From: Oscillospiraceae bacterium | GTDB taxonomy: Bacteria > Bacillota > Clostridia > Oscillospirales > Acutalibacteraceae | Assembly (NCBI GenBank): GCA_902790325.1 | Contig: CADARP010000002.1 | Span: forward strand, 128,256 to 192,255 | DNA: 64,000 nucleotides | Direction of reading: 5' to 3' | Program-made: the position numbers and the translations under genes | The notes under the pieces: model-generated | Databases searched by the model: none | What the model was told of the DNA's origin: nothing | The model's input: only the letters and a program-made list of their open reading frames with translations | Part shown: positions 47,341 through 55,444 of the stretch, in pieces | How positions within the stretch are numbered: the stretch's first letter is position 1 | How the letters are laid out: each line of letters starts with the position of its first letter

Positions 47341-48603
47341 ATGAAAGCGATCATTCTGGCCGGCGGGCGCGGTACAAGACTGGCTGCGCTGCGCAGCGAC
47401 ATTCCGAAGGCGCTCGTGCCGGCTGCAGGCAAGCCGGTGCTGGCAAGACAACTGGAGATGCTCCGGCGTGAAGGCATACGGGACGTGACGCTCGTGTGCG
47501 GGCATCTTGCGCAGCAGATCCGGGACTACTGCGGGGACGGCGAAGCGTTTGGAGTGCGGATCGGCTATTGTACGGAGGCGCAGCCGCTCGGTACGGCGGG
47601 CGCCTTGTTTCATTTGGATCTGCGCGAGGACTTTCTGCTGCTGAACGGCGATCTGGTGTTCGACGTCGATCTCGGCAGTATGCGGGATTTCCACACGCGC
47701 AGCCGCGCGCTTGCGACGCTGTTTGCCCATCCGAGCACGCACCCTTCCGACAGCACATGGATCGGTGCGGACGCCGCGGGACGCGTATCTGCGTTCTGTC
47801 GTGCGGACGAGCGTCCCGCATTCGCGCACAATCTGAGCAACGCGGGGATCGCGATCCTCTCGCCGGAGCTTCTGCGCCGGTGTACGCCGCGCGTGCCGAT
47901 GGATCTCGACCGCGACGTGCTGCGGCCGAATGTGGACAGCGGCAGGATCTTTGCTTACAGAAGTTATGAATACGTCAAGGACATGGGCACGCCGCAGCGC
48001 CTTTGCGAGGTCGAACGCGATCTGGCGCAGGGCATTCCGGAAAGACGGCAAAAAAAACGTCCCCATGCCGCAGTGTTTCTGGACAGGGACGGTACGCTGA
48101 ACGTATTCAAGGGTTATATTTCCGAACCGGATGCGATCGAGCTGATCGACGGCGCGGCGCATGCGGTGCGCCGCATCAACGAAAAAGGGTATCTCGCGGT
48201 GCTGGCGACCAATCAGCCGGTCGTTGCACGCGGTGCGTGCAGCCCGGAAATGCTGGACCGGATCCATTGCCGGCTGGAGGCGCTGCTGGGCGAAGAAGGG
48301 GCGTATCTCGACGGCGTCTATTTCTGCCCGCACCACCCGGACAAGGGCTTTGCGGGGGAGAATCCGCTGTACAAGACCGACTGTGACTGCCGCAAGCCGA
48401 AGCCCGGGATGCTCCTGCGCGCGGCGAAGGAATTGAATATCGATCTGTCGGCGTCGTACATGGTCGGCGATGCGCAGACGGATGTGCAGACGGCGCGGAA
48501 TGCCGGATGCAGACCTGTCCTGCTGACCGAAAACGCGGACGAGCCGGTTCCGGACGGTACGCAGGTCTTTGCGAACCTTCTGCGGTTTGCCGATTCTTTA
48601 TGA
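47341..48603 (+). CDS. Fused sugar nucleotidyltransferase and HAD phosphatase (HddC-GmhB type)
   Basis: 420 residues in two domains. Residues ~1-230 are a nucleotidyltransferase: ILAGGRGTRLAALRSDIPKALVP, then LLLNGDLVFDVDL. Residues ~240-420 are a HAD phosphatase of the GmhB group: AVFLDRDGTLNVFKGYISEP, LAVLATNQPVVARG, the zinc-loop CPHHPDKG...CDCRKPKPGM, and MVGDAQTDVQTA. Together they can remove the 7-phosphate of heptose 1,7-bisphosphate and activate the product with a nucleotide, so with HddA three of the pathway steps are here. No GmhA isomerase is in the window. Confidence 0.85.
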   Translation: MKAIILAGGRGTRLAALRSDIPKALVPAAGKPVLARQLEMLRREGIRDVTLVCGHLAQQIRDYCGDGEAFGVRIGYCTEAQPLGTAGALFHLDLREDFLLLNGDLVFDVDLGSMRDFHTRSRALATLFAHPSTHPSDSTWIGADAAGRVSAFCRADERPAFAHNLSNAGIAILSPELLRRCTPRVPMDLDRDVLRPNVDSGRIFAYRSYEYVKDMGTPQRLCEVERDLAQGIPERRQKKRPHAAVFLDRDGTLNVFKGYISEPDAIELIDGAAHAVRRINEKGYLAVLATNQPVVARGACSPEMLDRIHCRLEALLGEEGAYLDGVYFCPHHPDKGFAGENPLYKTDCDCRKPKPGMLLRAAKELNIDLSASYMVGDAQTDVQTARNAGCRPVLLTENADEPVPDGTQVFANLLRFADSL

Positions 48604-50511
48604 GTCGGCGCCGGTGACGATCTGCTCGTCGCGGTGATAGACGGACAGACCTCTGCGTCTGCCGAACCAGACGATCTCCTTGGCGTACTGTCTGAGATCC
48701 TTCGCGCGCACATGCGGTTCGATCCGCAGACGGATGCTGCGCTTTTCCGGCACGGGGTGTTCGCATTTTTTCGCTTTGTCGAAGAAGAGCGGAAAATCCC
48801 AGGCGAAGACGTCCTCGCAGACGTCGTCTCCCGGCTTGCGCAGTACGAGCCGCTGATAGCGCAGCAATTCCCCGAACACGTCGTCCGGGATGGGATACCG
48901 GCGCAGATACGGCGTGAGCAGCGCGTATGCTTCGTCCTGCCGGTCGATGCACTCAAGGAACGCGCCTTCCTCAAAGAACCATGTCACATCGCCGAAGCGG
49001 GGATTGTAGTAGTTCCATTCGCCGCCGAGGGAATCCGCATACCGGCGGCGGAAATCGCGCCAAAGCTCGCCGAGCATGCCGTCGGAATCCAGCAGGTACC
49101 GCAGCAGCCCGGTGTAGAACGCATAGTAATCGACGATCTGCGCCTCATGCAGCCAGATCGCAAACGCGCGCAGGAAGCCCAGAGAGTGGAAGCACTGCAC
49201 GCAGACGGAGAACAGATTGGCGCGCACCCAGTCGTCCGGACTCATGGTCGCGGTCGAGCGGACGAGATAGGAGTATTCCTTGACCTCCTCGTCTTTTTTC
49301 GGTGCGCTGTGAATATGATTGAAGGCAACACGGATGATCTGGATTCCGTGTTTTTTTATATATGCCGGATCGGCCATCGCCGCGTTGGGCAGCATCTCGC
49401 AGTGGTAAACGCTCAGGGAATTGTGCTGGCCGTTTTCCAAAAGCCGGCAGATGCCGCGGCAGAAACTCTCGTACGTTTCGCCCGGCAGTCCCAAGATCAG
49501 CTCCGAATACGTCGGGATCTGCGCCTCGTTGTACCGGCGCAGCAGATCGGAGAAGTGTTCCATCGTCAGATTGGAGCGGCCGATGTTGCGCAGCGCCTCG
49601 GGGGACAGCGTCTGATACGCGAGCGTCGCGCCCTTGTCCATCTGCACGCTGTTTAAGAGCGAGCAGATCTCGAACACGCGGTCGGCGCTGTTTTTTTCGT
49701 AGCACGGGCGGAAGACCTCGGGATAGCCGTATTTCTTTTTCGTTTCGACCAGGAAGGCTGCAATCTCCAGATCGCGCGGGAACATGCCGAAGTTGGAATC
49801 GCCGCAGAAGCAGTAAGCGACCTTGTGCTCGGCGAGCCAGACGATCTCGGCTTTGACCTTTTCCATCGGGAAGAAACGCATATTCTTTTCGTTGACCCAG
49901 TCGCAGTACGCGCATGCGTACGGGCAGCCGCGGTTCGTTTCCAGCACGGACAGGAAGTCCATCTGCGGATATTCCTCGAACAGACGGTCGAACACGCCGG
50001 TCAGATACGGGGACGGCAGGTCGTTCAGCTTGCCCGGTGCGCGCTTCGGCGTGCAGACGGCTTTGTCGTTTTCACGGAATGCGATCGAGGGGACGCTGCG
50101 CAGATCGTTTTCCGGAAGCCGGCGCAGCAGCTCGGCGAACGCCTCCTCGCCCTCTCCGAACAACAGGATGTCGATGTACTTTTCGTGCTCGAGCAGCTGC
50201 GAATCCGTGCCGGTATTGTGTCCGCCGAAGACGATCAGACAGTCCGGATAAGCCGCGCGGATGCGCTGCGCGAGCGCCTTGTTGTATTCGATGTTCCACA
50301 CGCTGCAGGAGAACGCGACCATATACGGATCGCGCAGTTTTTTCATCGCGTCCGCTAATTTCTCCCGGCAAAAGATGATGTCCGGGAAAGCATATTCTTT
50401 TGTGATCTCCGGATACCGGCGGCAGTTGGCGATCAGCGTTCCGACGGCATACGGCAAATAGACGGACCCGTCAAAGCCGAATCCGACCTGCACAAAATAG
50501 ACGTTTTTCAT
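48598..50511 (-). CDS. B12-binding-domain radical SAM protein (copy 2)
   Basis: 637 residues. An N-terminal cobalamin-binding-like Rossmann domain (~1-170: VFGGHNTGTDSQLL, LLFGEGEEAFAELL) leads to a radical SAM core with C196-x3-C200-x2-C203 (ETNRGCPYACAYCDW), FCGDSNFG and ELILGLPGETYESFC. A C-terminal helical part of ~200 residues is not recognised. It may methylate or rearrange a sugar or lipid of the surface polymer made by the neighbouring genes. Ends six bases inside the convergent HddC-GmhB gene. No DxHxxG-type cobalamin motif is obvious. Confidence 0.85.
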   Translation of the reverse strand: MKNVYFVQVGFGFDGSVYLPYAVGTLIANCRRYPEITKEYAFPDIIFCREKLADAMKKLRDPYMVAFSCSVWNIEYNKALAQRIRAAYPDCLIVFGGHNTGTDSQLLEHEKYIDILLFGEGEEAFAELLRRLPENDLRSVPSIAFRENDKAVCTPKRAPGKLNDLPSPYLTGVFDRLFEEYPQMDFLSVLETNRGCPYACAYCDWVNEKNMRFFPMEKVKAEIVWLAEHKVAYCFCGDSNFGMFPRDLEIAAFLVETKKKYGYPEVFRPCYEKNSADRVFEICSLLNSVQMDKGATLAYQTLSPEALRNIGRSNLTMEHFSDLLRRYNEAQIPTYSELILGLPGETYESFCRGICRLLENGQHNSLSVYHCEMLPNAAMADPAYIKKHGIQIIRVAFNHIHSAPKKDEEVKEYSYLVRSTATMSPDDWVRANLFSVCVQCFHSLGFLRAFAIWLHEAQIVDYYAFYTGLLRYLLDSDGMLGELWRDFRRRYADSLGGEWNYYNPRFGDVTWFFEEGAFLECIDRQDEAYALLTPYLRRYPIPDDVFGELLRYQRLVLRKPGDDVCEDVFAWDFPLFFDKAKKCEHPVPEKRSIRLRIEPHVRAKDLRQYAKEIVWFGRRRGLSVYHRDEQIVTGADS

Positions 50512-50544
50512 ACGGCGTTCTCCGTGTTGTTTCTGTATTGTCGT

Positions 50545-52488
50545 TCATTCTGCTTGCGCGGACAGATCGCGGACGGGATAGAATCCGCTCGTGTAGTCCG
50601 GCTCGCGGCGGTTGCGCCCGTACCAGACGGTTTCCCGCGCGAACTGCGCGAAAGACGCGGCGGGTTTCGTATCCTGCACTTCCAGCAGGATCTCTTTTTT
50701 TTCGAGCGGGATCGGGTCGTTCAGGTAAATGTGGCGGAAGAATTCGTAATAGTCGTACGACGCGCGGATGCGGACGGACGTCCGACCGATCTTTTTCACG
50801 ATGTCTTTCTGATAGTCGATGAGCTGCACGAGCGGTTCCGCATCGCCGTACGTCTGCACGATCCAGTCCCGGATCTCCCGATAGAAAGCGTCCAGTTCCC
50901 TGTACGCGTACAAAAACAGAAGCTCGTCAAAGCCCCACAGAATGTTGTCGGTGTCCGCGCACCGCAGCACGAATTCGTTTTTGCCGGACGAGACGCCCTG
51001 GCAAAGCGACAGGATGCGCGTGTACAGACGCCCGAGCAGCAGCTCCGGATGCGCCGCGGAATAGGCGATCAGCTCGCGGTAGAAACGCAGGAAGGGAACA
51101 TCCCGCGCATAACGCAGATAGATCGCGACGGCGCGCAGCAGGCCGAGATTGTGCATCCCCTGAATATACGATGCAAACAGGAACGAATCCGCCCATTCCT
51201 GCTTGCACATGGAATACGTCGACGTGACGAACTCGGTGTACTCCGTGATTGCGTTCTGGTTTTCCAGATAAGTCGTGTGCTTGATGCGGAACGGCACGCG
51301 GGTGCTGCCGATCCGATAGCGCTCCCGATACGATTTCTGCCCCATTTGAGAATTCGGCAGCAGCTCGCACGGATAGATCTCCACGGCAAAATGCTGTCCG
51401 TGTTCAAGCAGCGTACAGACCCCCTCGCAGAAGCTGTCGACCGTTTCGCCGGGCAGCCCGAGGATCAGTTCCGTATAGGTCGCAATGCCGCTTTGCGTGA
51501 ATTTCTGCAGCAGATGCTGATAATGGTCCACGGAGATATTCTGTCTGCCGATATTCCGCAGCACCTCCGCGGACATGCTCTGGAACGCGATCGTCTGCGC
51601 CTTGGACAGTCCGAAACGCACCATTTTGGAGCTGACGTCAAAGACGAACTCCTGCCGGTTCTTTGTGAAATTGACGTGGAAGTGCTTCGGATAGCCGTAT
51701 TTCTGATTGCATTTGATGATATAGTCCACGATCTGTTCGTCACGGCTGAAGAGACAGAAGTTGGCGTCCGCGCAGTAGATATACTCGATCTTGTTTTCCA
51801 CCATCCAGTCGATCTCCGCGAACACGCGCTCCAGCGGGAACAGACGTACTTTGGATTTGAGCGTGCCCCAGTCGCAGTATGCGCAGGCGTTCGGGCAGCC
51901 GCGGTTGGTTTCAAACAGAGCGGAAAAGGCATAGTTATCCTTGAGGATATTCTTGAAAACGCCGGAAAGATAGGGCGACGGATAGTCGGTACCGGTCTGC
52001 GGCGCATAGCGCGTTGTGACGACCTTTCCGGTTTTGTCGCGGAAGGAGATGTTCGGCACGTCGGACAGATCGGCGCCTTTGGCCAGACACTCCAGAATAC
52101 CTGCCGTCGACTCCTCGCCTTCACGGTGCGTGATGAAATCGACGAACGGATAGTTCGCAAGATAGCTCTCGTCCGAGGAGACCTGATGCCCGCCGAATGT
52201 GATATAGCACGCGGGGAACGCTTCTTTGACTGCGCGGGCGGCAGCGAGATTGAACTGCGTATTCCAGACGGAGCAGGAGAACAGCACCATAAAGGGATCG
52301 TGAAGGGCGGAAACGACGTCGTCGATGGCGATGCGGCGGTAGATGATCTCCTGAAACGCATATTCCGATGCGATCACGGGGATCTGCTGACAGTATGCCA
52401 TGATGCACCCGGCGGCATACGGAATGTAGATGTTGTCCTGCGTGCCGGCATAGATGTCGTTGACCTGTACGAAGTAGATGTTTTTCAT
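50545..52488 (-). CDS. B12-binding-domain radical SAM protein (copy 1)
   Basis: 647 residues, a paralogue of the gene at 48598 over its whole length (both begin MKN-YFVQV and share FSCSVWN, TNRGCP-ACAYCDW, ELILGLPGET and the C-terminal domain). The cluster is in FETNRGCPNACAYCDWGTLK. The two are separated by 33 bases and surely arose by duplication. One may have specialised or they may form a heterodimer. Confidence 0.85.
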   Translation of the reverse strand: MKNIYFVQVNDIYAGTQDNIYIPYAAGCIMAYCQQIPVIASEYAFQEIIYRRIAIDDVVSALHDPFMVLFSCSVWNTQFNLAAARAVKEAFPACYITFGGHQVSSDESYLANYPFVDFITHREGEESTAGILECLAKGADLSDVPNISFRDKTGKVVTTRYAPQTGTDYPSPYLSGVFKNILKDNYAFSALFETNRGCPNACAYCDWGTLKSKVRLFPLERVFAEIDWMVENKIEYIYCADANFCLFSRDEQIVDYIIKCNQKYGYPKHFHVNFTKNRQEFVFDVSSKMVRFGLSKAQTIAFQSMSAEVLRNIGRQNISVDHYQHLLQKFTQSGIATYTELILGLPGETVDSFCEGVCTLLEHGQHFAVEIYPCELLPNSQMGQKSYRERYRIGSTRVPFRIKHTTYLENQNAITEYTEFVTSTYSMCKQEWADSFLFASYIQGMHNLGLLRAVAIYLRYARDVPFLRFYRELIAYSAAHPELLLGRLYTRILSLCQGVSSGKNEFVLRCADTDNILWGFDELLFLYAYRELDAFYREIRDWIVQTYGDAEPLVQLIDYQKDIVKKIGRTSVRIRASYDYYEFFRHIYLNDPIPLEKKEILLEVQDTKPAASFAQFARETVWYGRNRREPDYTSGFYPVRDLSAQAE

Positions 52489-52533
52489 CGGACTGCCGTT
52501 TCCTCCTTTCTTTGGATTTTCATGCGCTGTTCT

Positions 52534-52896
52534 TTACGTATAAATATCTTTTGTGCCGTCGGGCAGTTCCACGCGCGCGGAGTACAGCCCGACAAGGTAG
52601 GTGTCTTCGAGATAATCGAATGTGTGTTTCACGTTCGGCGGGATGCGGAACGCGTCGCCCGCGGCGAAGACGGCTTCTTCCCGCTCGTCGCCCAGAACCA
52701 GCGTCACGCGCACTTTGCCCGTGAGGATATAAAACGTTTCCGCCGCCTGTTTATGGTAGTGCAGATTGCCGCGCACGGCGCCTTTTTTCGTAAAGACGGC
52801 GTTGACCTGCGCGACGTCCTTGTGCGCGATCTGCACCAGCAGGCCGCGCTCGTCCGCAAAGGAAAAATCCGGCTCGATGATTTCCAGCAGTTTCAT
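52534..52896 (-). CDS. Cupin, sugar-3,4-ketoisomerase/WxcM-like
   Basis: 120 residues, a single small beta-barrel. GNLHYHKQAAETFYILTGKVRVTLVLGDE and AFRIPPNVKHTF hold the usual cupin motifs (HxH, E, H). LPPDTKD-type ends and the start LLEIIEPDFSFADERGLLVQ resemble FdtA/WxcM proteins and dTDP-sugar isomerases, which sit in nucleotide-sugar clusters. ATG at 52896 lies four bases after the epimerase stop, suggesting coupling; an ATG at 52908 overlaps that stop. Confidence 0.78.
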   Translation of the reverse strand: MKLLEIIEPDFSFADERGLLVQIAHKDVAQVNAVFTKKGAVRGNLHYHKQAAETFYILTGKVRVTLVLGDEREEAVFAAGDAFRIPPNVKHTFDYLEDTYLVGLYSARVELPDGTKDIYT

Positions 52897-52900
52897 GGTA

Positions 52901-53836
52901 TCACGCATTTCCGTAGGAGGATTTTTTGAGGATGGCATAAACCTTGATCAGCTCCTCGATCCCGAAGTCGAGGGAGTACTGCGTGCGGTAGCCGAGCCGC
53001 TCGATCTTTTCGTTGGAGATGAGGTAGTTGCGCTTGTCGGGGTCCTCGCCGACCGGCGCCTGCAGATAGACGAACGAGGGGATGTGTTCTTTGATCTTTT
53101 CGCACAGCTCCAGCTTCGAGAGGTTTGCGTCGCTCAACCCGCAGTTGAACGTCTGTCCCTTCATCTCGTCGAAATGGTTGATGGCGAACAGGAATGCGTT
53201 TGCGGCGTCGCGCACGTGCAGATAGTTGCGCATGAACGTGCCCTCGAACACGACGAGCGTGCGGTCAAAGACGGCGCGGTAGACGAAGTCGTTGACCAGC
53301 AGATCCGTGCGCATCCGCGGCGACGCGCCGAACAGCGTTGCGAAGCGGAACGCCGCGGCGTTGCCCGAAGCAAGCACGGCGGCTTCGGCGGCCATTTTTG
53401 TGCGGCCGTAGAGCGTGATCGGATTGATCGGCGACGTTTCGGTGCAGTACGTCTGTCCCTGCCCGAGACCGTAGCCGCTGTTGGTGCAGGGGAAAATGAC
53501 CTTCTGCTCCGGAGATTTCAGCCGCAGCAGCATTTCGACCGCGTTCTGATTGACGGTTTGCGCGGCGGTCTTGTCATTGTCGCAGGCGGGGAAACCGACG
53601 ATCGCCGCCAGCGGCAGGACGAACTCCTGTCCGTCCAGCGCGCGGCGGACGAGCGCTTCGTCCCGGCAGTCTCCGCGCAGGATGCGGAACGCGGGATTCG
53701 CGCAGCAGTCAACGAGCGACGCCTGCCGGTACAGAAAATTGTCGAGCACGGTCACTTCGTGCCCTTCCCGCAGCAGCAGCGGCACCAGCACGGAACCGAT
53801 ATATCCCGCACCGCCGGTCACCAGTATCTTTGCCAT
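52901..53836 (-). CDS. NAD-dependent nucleotide-sugar epimerase/dehydratase
   Basis: 311 residues. AKILVTGGAGYIGSVLVPLLLREG is the dinucleotide loop (GGAGYIG), ITLYGRTKMAAE the catalytic YxxxK, and PCTNSGYG the Ser/Thr. Typical of UDP-glucose 4-epimerase-like SDR enzymes. First gene of the leftward operon with the cupin and the two radical SAM genes; promoter at 53891-53918. GGAGGATTT before the ATG. Confidence 0.88.
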   Translation of the reverse strand: MAKILVTGGAGYIGSVLVPLLLREGHEVTVLDNFLYRQASLVDCCANPAFRILRGDCRDEALVRRALDGQEFVLPLAAIVGFPACDNDKTAAQTVNQNAVEMLLRLKSPEQKVIFPCTNSGYGLGQGQTYCTETSPINPITLYGRTKMAAEAAVLASGNAAAFRFATLFGASPRMRTDLLVNDFVYRAVFDRTLVVFEGTFMRNYLHVRDAANAFLFAINHFDEMKGQTFNCGLSDANLSKLELCEKIKEHIPSFVYLQAPVGEDPDKRNYLISNEKIERLGYRTQYSLDFGIEELIKVYAILKKSSYGNA

Positions 53837-53890
53837 AAATCCTCCGCCTTCCCGACACTTATCCAATTCTAAAAATGCTATAACTATTTT

Positions 53891-53918
53891 ATTATATCAT
53901 ATATTCTTTTTTTGTCAA
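53891..53918 (-). promoter_or_regulatory. Promoter of the epimerase-cupin-radical SAM operon
   Basis: Minus-strand -35 TTGACA (53913-53918), 16-base spacer, -10 TATAAT (53891-53896). Confidence 0.8.
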
Positions 53919-53951
53919 TCACATGGTGTTTCACTTTTTTTCAAAAAATGA

Positions 53952-53980
53952 TTGAGTTTTTCGGAAGAATAGAATATAAT
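53952..53980 (+). promoter_or_regulatory. Promoter of murC
   Basis: -35 TTGAGT (53952-53957), 17-base spacer, -10 TATAAT (53975-53980). Confidence 0.82.
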
Positions 53981-54043
53981 AAATAGGATAATGCGGTATA
54001 GTCTGCTTTTTCACAATCAGAGATCATAAAGAAGGTGATGGAT

Positions 54044-55444
54044 ATGCAGATCGACGAACTGCTGCGACAGGTGAAGCGTGTGCACTTCATCGGCATCGGC
54101 GGCAGCGGCATGTGTCCGCTGGCGGAGATCCTGCACAAGGAGGGTTATGCGCTCTCCGGTTCCGATAATAACGAAAGCGACACGCTCGCGCGCATCCGTG
54201 CGCTGGGCATTCCCGTCTATATGGGACAGCGCGCCGAGAACATCGAGGGCGCGGAAATGATCGTCTATACGGCCGCGCTGCTGGCGGACAATCCGGAGCT
54301 GGTCGCGGCAAAGGCGTCGGGCATTCCGACGTTCGAGCGCTCGAAATTGTTCGGCGCGATCTCGCGCATGTACCCCAACTGCATCGCGGTCTGCGGTACG
54401 CACGGCAAGACGACGACGACTTCCATGCTCGCCCAGATTCTGATCGAGGCGGGCGCCGACCCGACCTGCGTGATCGGAGGCAAGCTCCCGCTCATCAACA
54501 GCAACGGCCGCGTGGGACACACGGACACCATGGTGTGCGAGGCGTGCGAATTCGTCGACACGTTCCTGGACCTGTCGCCGGACATGTCCGTGTTTCTCAA
54601 CATCGACGAGGATCATCTGGACTATTTCAAGACCGTGGACAACCTCAAGGCGTCGTTTACGAAGTTTGCCGATCTGACGAGCCGCACGATCCTCTACAAC
54701 GGCGACGACGCGCGCACGCTCGACGCGCTCTCGCGCGCGGCGGACGGCAAGCGGCGCATTTCATTCGGCAGGGGAGAGGGCTGCGATTACCGCGCGGTGA
54801 ACGTTTGCGTTGACCACGCGTTTCCGACGTTCGACGTCCTGAAGGACGGCCGGACGCTTGCGACGATCCGTCTGGCGGTGCCGGGCGAGCACAACGTCTA
54901 CAACGCGCTGGCGGCGGTTGCCGCGGCGGTTGAGAACGGCGTTCCCGCCGAGCAGTGCGCCGACAGCCTCACGCGCTTCCGCGGCGCGGGACGGCGGTTC
55001 GAGGTGTTCGGCACGTTCCGCGGCGTGACGGTCGCGGACGACTACGCCCACCACCCCAAGGAGATCGAGGTGACGCTGACGGCGGCCAAGGCGATGGATT
55101 ACAAACGCGTGATCGCCGTGTTCCAGCCGTTCACCTATTCGCGCACGGCGATGCTGCTCGGCGAATTTGCCGAGGCGCTGTCGATCGCGGACGGCATCGT
55201 CATGACACAGATCATGGGCTCGCGCGAGCGCAATACCTACGGCGTGCACACGTCGCAGCTTGCGGCGAAGATCCCCGGTTCTGTCTGGTTCGGGACATTT
55301 GAGGAAGTGGCGGACTATGTGGTGCGCACGGCCGAGCCGGGCGATCTTGTCATCACGCTCGGCTGCGGCGACATCTACAAGGCTGCCAAGATCATGATTC
55401 AAAAATACAAAGCGATGGAGGACGAAACATGCGCTACGCCGTAA
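54044..55444 (+). CDS. murC: UDP-N-acetylmuramate--L-alanine ligase (MurC)
   Basis: 466 residues, full length. The N-terminal UDP-binding loop is VHFIGIGGSGMCPLAEIL, the ATPase P-loop AVCGTHGKTTTTSMLAQIL, followed by FLNIDEDHLDYF, VPGEHNVYNALAAVAAA and DDYAHHPKEIE. It ligates L-alanine to UDP-MurNAc with ATP, the first amino-acid step of peptidoglycan synthesis. The ATG at 54044 is favoured by GAAGGTG eight bases upstream over the GTG/ATG at 54035/54038. Its end overlaps lacZ by 16 bases. Confidence 0.93.
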   Translation: MQIDELLRQVKRVHFIGIGGSGMCPLAEILHKEGYALSGSDNNESDTLARIRALGIPVYMGQRAENIEGAEMIVYTAALLADNPELVAAKASGIPTFERSKLFGAISRMYPNCIAVCGTHGKTTTTSMLAQILIEAGADPTCVIGGKLPLINSNGRVGHTDTMVCEACEFVDTFLDLSPDMSVFLNIDEDHLDYFKTVDNLKASFTKFADLTSRTILYNGDDARTLDALSRAADGKRRISFGRGEGCDYRAVNVCVDHAFPTFDVLKDGRTLATIRLAVPGEHNVYNALAAVAAAVENGVPAEQCADSLTRFRGAGRRFEVFGTFRGVTVADDYAHHPKEIEVTLTAAKAMDYKRVIAVFQPFTYSRTAMLLGEFAEALSIADGIVMTQIMGSRERNTYGVHTSQLAAKIPGSVWFGTFEEVADYVVRTAEPGDLVITLGCGDIYKAAKIMIQKYKAMEDETCATP

